Part shown: piece by piece, positions 22,901-26,089 of the stretch
Numbering within the stretch: position 1 is the stretch's first letter
Layout of the letters: every line of letters starts with the position of its first letter
Origin: CAZFAP01 sp964516325
GTDB lineage: Bacteria; Auribacterota; JABMQX01
Direction: 5' to 3'
DNA length: 26,089 bases
Assembly: GCA_964516325.1 (NCBI GenBank)
Contig: CAZFAP010000056.1
Coordinates: forward strand, 1 to 26,089
Notes under the pieces: model-generated
Told to the model about the DNA's origin: nothing
Database searches by the model: none
What the model saw: the letters and a program-made list of their open reading frames with translations, nothing else
Made by a program: the position numbers and the translations under genes

Positions 22901-22990
22901 AAGATAGGTTTCGATTTTCATTTCGGCGAGGTCGAGCGCCGCCTGAATCCCGGCAATTCCGCCGCCGACAACAAGCGCAGTCTTATACAT
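19982..22990 (-). CDS. hdrA: HdrA with two FAD modules (HdrA'-HdrA fusion), Fe-S/flavin subunit
   Basis: A 1002-residue HdrA-type flavoprotein, the subunit where electron bifurcation takes place in HdrABC-type complexes. Module 1 (1 to about 445) has the FAD motif VVGGGIAGIQAALDLAEMK, the HdrA hallmark TFPTNDCAMCILSPKLVE and an inserted ferredoxin region (CTGCGVCMTKCP, then PFPQAVPAIPIIDEKSC). At about 455-580 comes the HdrA N-domain type segment (FVCHCGINIAST, VVCACTPRTHEPLF, FEFANIREQCSWVH). Module 2 has VIGGGLAGMTAALDLANQG and no ferredoxin insertion. The C-terminus carries two [4Fe-4S] motifs (CRGCGMCVEICAYKAIEL and CKGCGACAASC). Canonical HdrA has one FAD module and about 650 residues. 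The ATG follows GGTGA at seven bases, two bases after the FrhB-like stop. Confidence 0.93.
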   Translation of the reverse strand: MYKTALVVGGGIAGIQAALDLAEMKIETYLVESGPSIGGRMAQLDKTFPTNDCAMCILSPKLVEAANHPYITIVTNAVVQSIEGEAPQFRARVLKKPRYVDEQKCTGCGVCMTKCPVRIPDEYNKGLTRTKCIHIPFPQAVPAIPIIDEKSCIFLTRGKCRVCEKFCELKAIDFEQKEQILDLEVGAIVLAAGSAEFDATLKDEYGYKTFPNVMTSIEYERILSASGPTAGHVQRPSDGKEPKSIAFLQCVGSRDMQVGNKFCSAICCMQAAKDAIITKEHSPDVDVAIFNMDIRAYGKHFDKFIDRARDEQGTRFIRGRISSVEVDPKTENLLIRHNTDDGRLVQQSFELVVLSVGLVSSPAQKELAKAFGVKLDGNGFMRSDTFAPVNTLKPGIFVCGSLAGPKDIPESVMQASAAASAAAATVSEFESKLIKREFPPERDIRGEPPRVGVFVCHCGINIASTVDVESASQYALTLPHVVHSEHLLFACSQDSQKVIGEAIKQKGLNRVVVCACTPRTHEPLFQSTLREYGLNPYLFEFANIREQCSWVHQKEPERATAKAKELMRMSAAKVAHLEPLYKMTLPVTKSALVIGGGLAGMTAALDLANQGFPVTLVEKQDSLGGNLRKVHYTLDGTETAPFLETLIEKVKSDDRITVYTGARIKEISGYVGNFKTTLEGVPDVIEHGVVIVATGGVPYQPKEYLYGEDARVITQEELEQMIWENAGNSDSPLSSMKSVVMIQCVGSRDESHPYCSRVCCTTAVKNALRLKQINPDLAIYVLYRDVRTYGLKEEYYQQARQKGVIFVRYEEAAKPAVSRDTERPEVRVRDEILNRQLVMHPDLVVLSAGVVANRDNPWLSQLLKVPLDADGFFLEAHVKLRPVDFATDGIFVCGMAHYPKDIAETISQARAAAGRAATILAKTEIEAEGKVSRVRKERCRGCGMCVEICAYKAIELDSQKGIAVVNEALCKGCGACAASCRMSAIDLRGFADEQILAAMAEL

Positions 22991-22992
22991 CT

Positions 22993-24123
22993 CTATTCAC
23001 CCAAGGTGCGTTTTGCCCTTTCCTTCTTTCGGAGGGCAAACGAGACAATCTTTGCCATCATTTCCGTTTTGTGAAGGCGACCCTTTTCCTCGTCGGAGGG
23101 TGACCATTCCTGGATATACCCTTCCTGCCTGGCTCCGTTGTAAATCTTCTCGCCGACGCTCGTGCGGACAACGGTGGTCGTGTACCCATCGGGCGAACCG
23201 AGACCACCACAGGAAATGTCCGCATAGTCGCACGCGAAATCGGAGCACGCGAAGCACGCCGGCCGGGCGATTTCGTGCACGGCCTCAAATGGGACATGAA
23301 CGACTTCCCCGTCATCCTGTGTCACAATTACGTTGTCCTTGACGTTGAGCTTCCGGATGCTGCTGAAGCGGATGCCAATGCTCCTCTCCAGCCTCTTTCG
23401 CGCGCTCTCGTCGAAGGCGAAGTTCTCCATGCAAAACAGGCCGATCGTCAGGGCGATGGCGTCCGATGGGACGACCTTGAGGAGCTGCATCTTCCGGAAG
23501 GTGTATATCTGACACGGGGTGCCCACCAGGGCGATCCTTTCAAGGTTTTGCGAACGGAGAGCCTTTATGTCCCTGACGGACGGGACGAAGCTGTTGTACT
23601 TTTTGCCGATCTCGTCGAGGTGGAACGTCTCCTCAAAGTGCGAGCCCGCGGCTTCCATCAGCTCTTCCGGCTTGGTGGCGACCATGGGTTGGCGAGCGAA
23701 GGGGCCAACTCTACGGGAGACGATGGCCCCCTGGATCAAGTTCTTGTCGAGGGCATACGTAAGAAGAGAAGTGACGGCGCCGCCATCGGTGCAGACTTCC
23801 ATAGTCCTGGGAGAGGTCGTCCTTGCCGAGACGAGTCTCCGGTACGGTCCGATGGGCGGTTTCCAGACCAGTCGGTCGTCGAGTTCCGTGTTCAGGGCTT
23901 TGATCTGCGGGCAAATGAGGTAGCAGATGCCGCATTTGACGCACTTCGCTTCGTCCACCATCCGGGGTGTTCCGTCCTCCTCAATCTGAAGGGCGTTAAA
24001 CTCGCCCGCCGAGCAGAAGGAGACGCATCCGCCGCATTTGCCGCAAATGCCCCGGTTCTGAACTTCGGCGATCAGGTCCTTAAAACTCTTAATCTCGTCG
24101 AGAACATCAGTACTTTTGAGCAT
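22993..24123 (-). CDS. FrhB-family flavin/Fe-S subunit (F420 hydrogenase/dehydrogenase beta type)
   Basis: A 376-residue protein of the coenzyme F420 hydrogenase/dehydrogenase beta subunit (FrhB/FdhB) family. Two N-terminal ferredoxin motifs are CGKCGGCVSFC (about 27) and CVKCGICYLICP (about 62). The FrhB core follows: TDGGAVTSLLTYAL, ALVGTPCQIYTFRKMQ, LFCMENFAF, and the Cys segment PACFACSDFACDYADISCGG before GYTTTVVRT. The family binds FAD and reduces or oxidises F420, NAD(P) or other partners; the partner here is unknown and F420 use in this bacterium is not shown. It occupies the place where HdrB would be in an HdrABC set, between hdrC and hdrA. It overlaps hdrC by 17 bases. Confidence 0.87.
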   Translation of the reverse strand: MLKSTDVLDEIKSFKDLIAEVQNRGICGKCGGCVSFCSAGEFNALQIEEDGTPRMVDEAKCVKCGICYLICPQIKALNTELDDRLVWKPPIGPYRRLVSARTTSPRTMEVCTDGGAVTSLLTYALDKNLIQGAIVSRRVGPFARQPMVATKPEELMEAAGSHFEETFHLDEIGKKYNSFVPSVRDIKALRSQNLERIALVGTPCQIYTFRKMQLLKVVPSDAIALTIGLFCMENFAFDESARKRLERSIGIRFSSIRKLNVKDNVIVTQDDGEVVHVPFEAVHEIARPACFACSDFACDYADISCGGLGSPDGYTTTVVRTSVGEKIYNGARQEGYIQEWSPSDEEKGRLHKTEMMAKIVSFALRKKERAKRTLGE

Positions 24124-24598
24124 ATTCGTCTATTTTCTTTTTGACTTCGTTAAGGATGTCTTTCCTGCCATCGAATGTGTGTTGGATGAGGTCGTGGCGC
24201 AGCATTTGCGAGAAGCGTTCGACCTCCTCCACCCGATCAAGGATGTCCGGGGGTGCGTGCTTCCCCTTGATGGCAAGATACCTAAGGGCCCTCATGACGT
24301 CTGTGAAGTTGACCTTCTGGGGGCAGCGCGCGTAGCAGCGATAACAAAGCATGCAGAACCAAATCAGCGGCGAGGCGAGGACTTCCTCCCTCATCCCGAA
24401 TAGAATCTGGCGAATGATTCTTCGACAATTGTATTCCTCGTCAATATCGGTTACCGGACAGCCCGCCGCACACGTTCCGCATGCGAAGCACCTTCTCACG
24501 TGCTCGCCGCCGGGCTGGGAGGCGACCTCCTCGCAGAAGGTCTGGTCGAGTTTCTCGACGATGATTGTTTTTTCCTGCGTTGGCTTATCAGGTTCCAT
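24107..24598 (-). CDS. hdrC: HdrC-like 4Fe-4S subunit
   Basis: A 163-residue HdrC-type ferredoxin-like protein with two [4Fe-4S] motifs, CFACGTCAAGCPVTD and CMLCYRCYARCPQKVNFTDV, each with the CxxCxxCxxxCP pattern, followed by helices with ALRYLAIK. HdrC moves electrons between HdrA and HdrB or a substitute. I take ATG 24598, with AGGTGA five bases before it. A GTG at 24607 is in frame and overlaps the protease stop by four bases, so the start may be there and three residues longer. It lies directly after the maturation protease gene and overlaps the FrhB-like gene by 17 bases. Confidence 0.9.
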   Translation of the reverse strand: MEPDKPTQEKTIIVEKLDQTFCEEVASQPGGEHVRRCFACGTCAAGCPVTDIDEEYNCRRIIRQILFGMREEVLASPLIWFCMLCYRCYARCPQKVNFTDVMRALRYLAIKGKHAPPDILDRVEEVERFSQMLRHDLIQHTFDGRKDILNEVKKKIDEYAQKY

Positions 24599-24603
24599 GT
24601 ACT

Positions 24604-25164
24604 TCACCTTTCGCTTGTACTCCGTCCAAAATCCGCTGGCTGGGGCGACTGCGTGAGCCCATTCCGGCTCGGCGAACCGAGCTCGTGGATGATCATTTCC
24701 ACCGCGTCGGAAACTGCTTTCTGGACGGTCAGGGACAAACCTGGAGAGACTCTCTCCGGAATCTCCTGCACCTGGCAGACGATCAATTCCAGCTTCACTC
24801 CGCAGAAGTCCTGAAGTTCGCGGAGAAGATTCGACGCTGGCAACTGGTGCATGGAGAAGTCATCCAGCTTCTTCACGGGGAGGTCCTCTATTGCGAGCCG
24901 AAACAGCTCCCCGGGCTTCAAGCCCCTGTCCACCGCGTCCACGACGATGATTTTCTCCGGTCTTTTCTCGCTGAGGATGACGTCGAAGAGAATCTCCCTC
25001 GCCGACGTGCCCGCGTTAACGACGCAAATCTCGTCCGGCAGGTCCGCCCGCGCTTGAAGGCACTCCGCCACCGCCGGCCCAAAGCCGTCGTCTCCGAACA
25101 GAACGTTCCCACAGCCGAGCACCAGAACAGGCTTTGAGCAAACTTCCGGAACTGAACTTGCCAT
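24604..25164 (-). CDS. Hydrogenase maturation protease
   Basis: A 186-residue endopeptidase of the HyaD/HybD/FrcD family that removes the C-terminal extension of the NiFe large subunit after nickel is inserted. Motifs seen are VLGCGNVLFGDDGFGPAVAE with the nickel-sensing acidic residue, VNAGTSAREILFD and IIVVDAVDRGLKPGELF with the second acidic ligand, then HQLPASNLL with the conserved His and the VCQVQEIPERVSPGLS helix entry. It is 67 bases downstream of the large subunit gene, as in many hydrogenase operons. The tail of about 25 polar residues is not conserved. Confidence 0.92.
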   Translation of the reverse strand: MASSVPEVCSKPVLVLGCGNVLFGDDGFGPAVAECLQARADLPDEICVVNAGTSAREILFDVILSEKRPEKIIVVDAVDRGLKPGELFRLAIEDLPVKKLDDFSMHQLPASNLLRELQDFCGVKLELIVCQVQEIPERVSPGLSLTVQKAVSDAVEMIIHELGSPSRNGLTQSPQPADFGRSTSER

Positions 25165-25231
25165 AGTCGCCTTGCTCTCAATTCAGGCAGCGAGGAATCG
25201 TAGCCGCCTCTCGTTCGCCGAGCACGCCGAT

Positions 25232-26089
25232 TCAGTTTTCCAGCGTCGCTATCACCTCACCGGAGGAGTCCACAATCTGCAACTTCACCGGCAGACTGCC
25301 ATCGAGCGCGTGGGTCGCGCAGGACAGGCACGGGTCATAGGCTCGAATGGCCATCTCGACCCGGTTCAAAATTCCCTGATCGTATTTTCCGTTCTTGATG
25401 AGCAATTTCGCCGCCTGCTTCACCGACATATTGATCGGCGCATTGTTGTGCGTTGTCCCAACGATGAGGTTGCAGTTCGTGATGAGCCCCTCCGCGTCAG
25501 TCTCGTAATCGTGGATCAACGTCCCACGCGGCGCCTCGACGCATCCGACGCCTCTTGCGGCTCGCGGCTTGACAGGCACTCGCGTCTCCTTGCTGGTGAT
25601 CTCCGGATCGTTCAGGAGTTGCACGACAAGTTCGGCGTTGTAAAGCAGCTCGATGAGTCGCGCCCAGTTGTAGAGGAGAGTCTGCTGGGCAGGCCGCCCG
25701 AACGTGCTGCGGAACTCCTCCAGCTCCGCCTGAGCCAAAGGAGTCGAAATCTTGTCGCAGACGTTGATCCGCGCGAGCGTGTTCGTGCGATAGATGGCGC
25801 TGGGCGAATCGAGGTCCATGGAAAAGCTGCCCCACTTTTTCGCGTAGGGGAACTTGAGGTACGACCACGGCTCGACGTGCTCGGCGATGTAGTCGGTGTA
25901 GTCCTTCGCCTCGAATTCCTCATAGCCGCCGTCGGGCTTCATGAGCCTCAGCTTGCCATCGTAGAGATTGAGGCTTCCATCCTGTGCTACGGTGCCGAGG
26001 AACCCGGTCTTGATAACACCGAGAGTGCTGACGGCGTCGAGGTATTTCGGGAACAGGTTCTGCTTGGCGAACGAAATCGCGAACTTTGC
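25232..26089 (-). CDS. NiFe hydrogenase large subunit, group 3 (Mvh/Frh-like), C-terminal 285 aa (5' end outside window)
   Basis: The catalytic subunit of a cytoplasmic NiFe hydrogenase. Only the last 285 residues are in the window; the frame is open to the window end. Group 3 large-subunit features are RGVGCVEAPRGTLIHDYETD, NLIVGTTHNNAPINMSV and the C-terminal nickel-ligand motif DPCLSCATH. After that His a 25-residue tail (ALDGSLPVKLQIVDSSGEV onward) follows, the expected substrate for the maturation protease encoded next. The downstream MvhD, HdrA and HdrC genes point to group 3c-type. The small subunit is not in the window and may lie just upstream, beyond 26089. Coordinates stop at the window edge. 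Confidence 0.93.
   Translation of the reverse strand, partial: AKFAISFAKQNLFPKYLDAVSTLGVIKTGFLGTVAQDGSLNLYDGKLRLMKPDGGYEEFEAKDYTDYIAEHVEPWSYLKFPYAKKWGSFSMDLDSPSAIYRTNTLARINVCDKISTPLAQAELEEFRSTFGRPAQQTLLYNWARLIELLYNAELVVQLLNDPEITSKETRVPVKPRAARGVGCVEAPRGTLIHDYETDAEGLITNCNLIVGTTHNNAPINMSVKQAAKLLIKNGKYDQGILNRVEMAIRAYDPCLSCATHALDGSLPVKLQIVDSSGEVIATLEN

Noticed and set aside
1..26089. CRISPR array, insertion sequence or prophage
   Set aside because: No regular repeat-spacer unit, transposase, integrase or phage structural gene was found in either strand.

Overview
The window carries 22 protein-coding genes or gene fragments plus one weak 95-codon ORF, two tRNA genes, a candidate small RNA and a set of short intergenic palindromes. 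It looks like a chromosomal piece from an anaerobic, moderately GC-rich bacterium that exports many enzymes by the Tat pathway. The mix of pyrH-frr housekeeping genes, Tat-exported sugar and amino-sugar type enzymes, a VCBS-repeat protein and a bacterial Hdr/Flx-type NiFe hydrogenase fits Planctomycetota-Verrucomicrobiota or uncultured neighbours such as Hydrogenedentota, Sumerlaeota or Omnitrophota. The phylum is an inference and no marker in the window settles it.

Layout. Positions 1-1680 hold the 3' part of pyrH, frr, tRNA-Lys(UUU) and tRNA-Glu(UUC). Positions 2003-4540 hold a UxaA-family altronate/galactarate dehydratase and a Tat-exported hydroxypyruvate-isomerase-like TIM barrel, both on +. 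Positions 4652-8929 hold a tight minus-strand run of three exported proteins: a neutral-ceramidase-like hydrolase, a Tat-signal DegT-type aminotransferase and a beta-propeller. Positions 9571-11979 hold a URO-D family methyltransferase/decarboxylase and a VCBS-repeat protein on +. Positions 12057-13472 (minus) hold a lipoprotein aldose 1-epimerase and, upstream, a 70-codon stump of a Tat-type Gfo/Idh/MocA oxidoreductase.

Positions about 13480-16404 form an accessory patch. A near-consensus sigma-70 promoter and an intrinsic terminator bracket a candidate RNA of about 158 nt. The patch also contains a DUF4258 / YgiT zinc-finger pair, a GIY-YIG-like protein, a HicB/HicA pair and a decayed second copy of the Gfo/Idh leader region.

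Positions 16511-26089 (all minus) are one long operon: NiFe hydrogenase large subunit (cut by the window end), maturation protease, HdrC, an FrhB-family flavoprotein, a double-module HdrA, MvhD, two FlxB/FlxC-like Fe-S proteins and an FlxA-like FAD/NAD(P) protein. Together they suggest a cytoplasmic complex linking H2, NAD(P)(H) and probably ferredoxin by flavin-based electron bifurcation. No HdrB gene is seen between hdrC and hdrA; an FrhB-family protein sits in that place. This is the most interesting system in the window.
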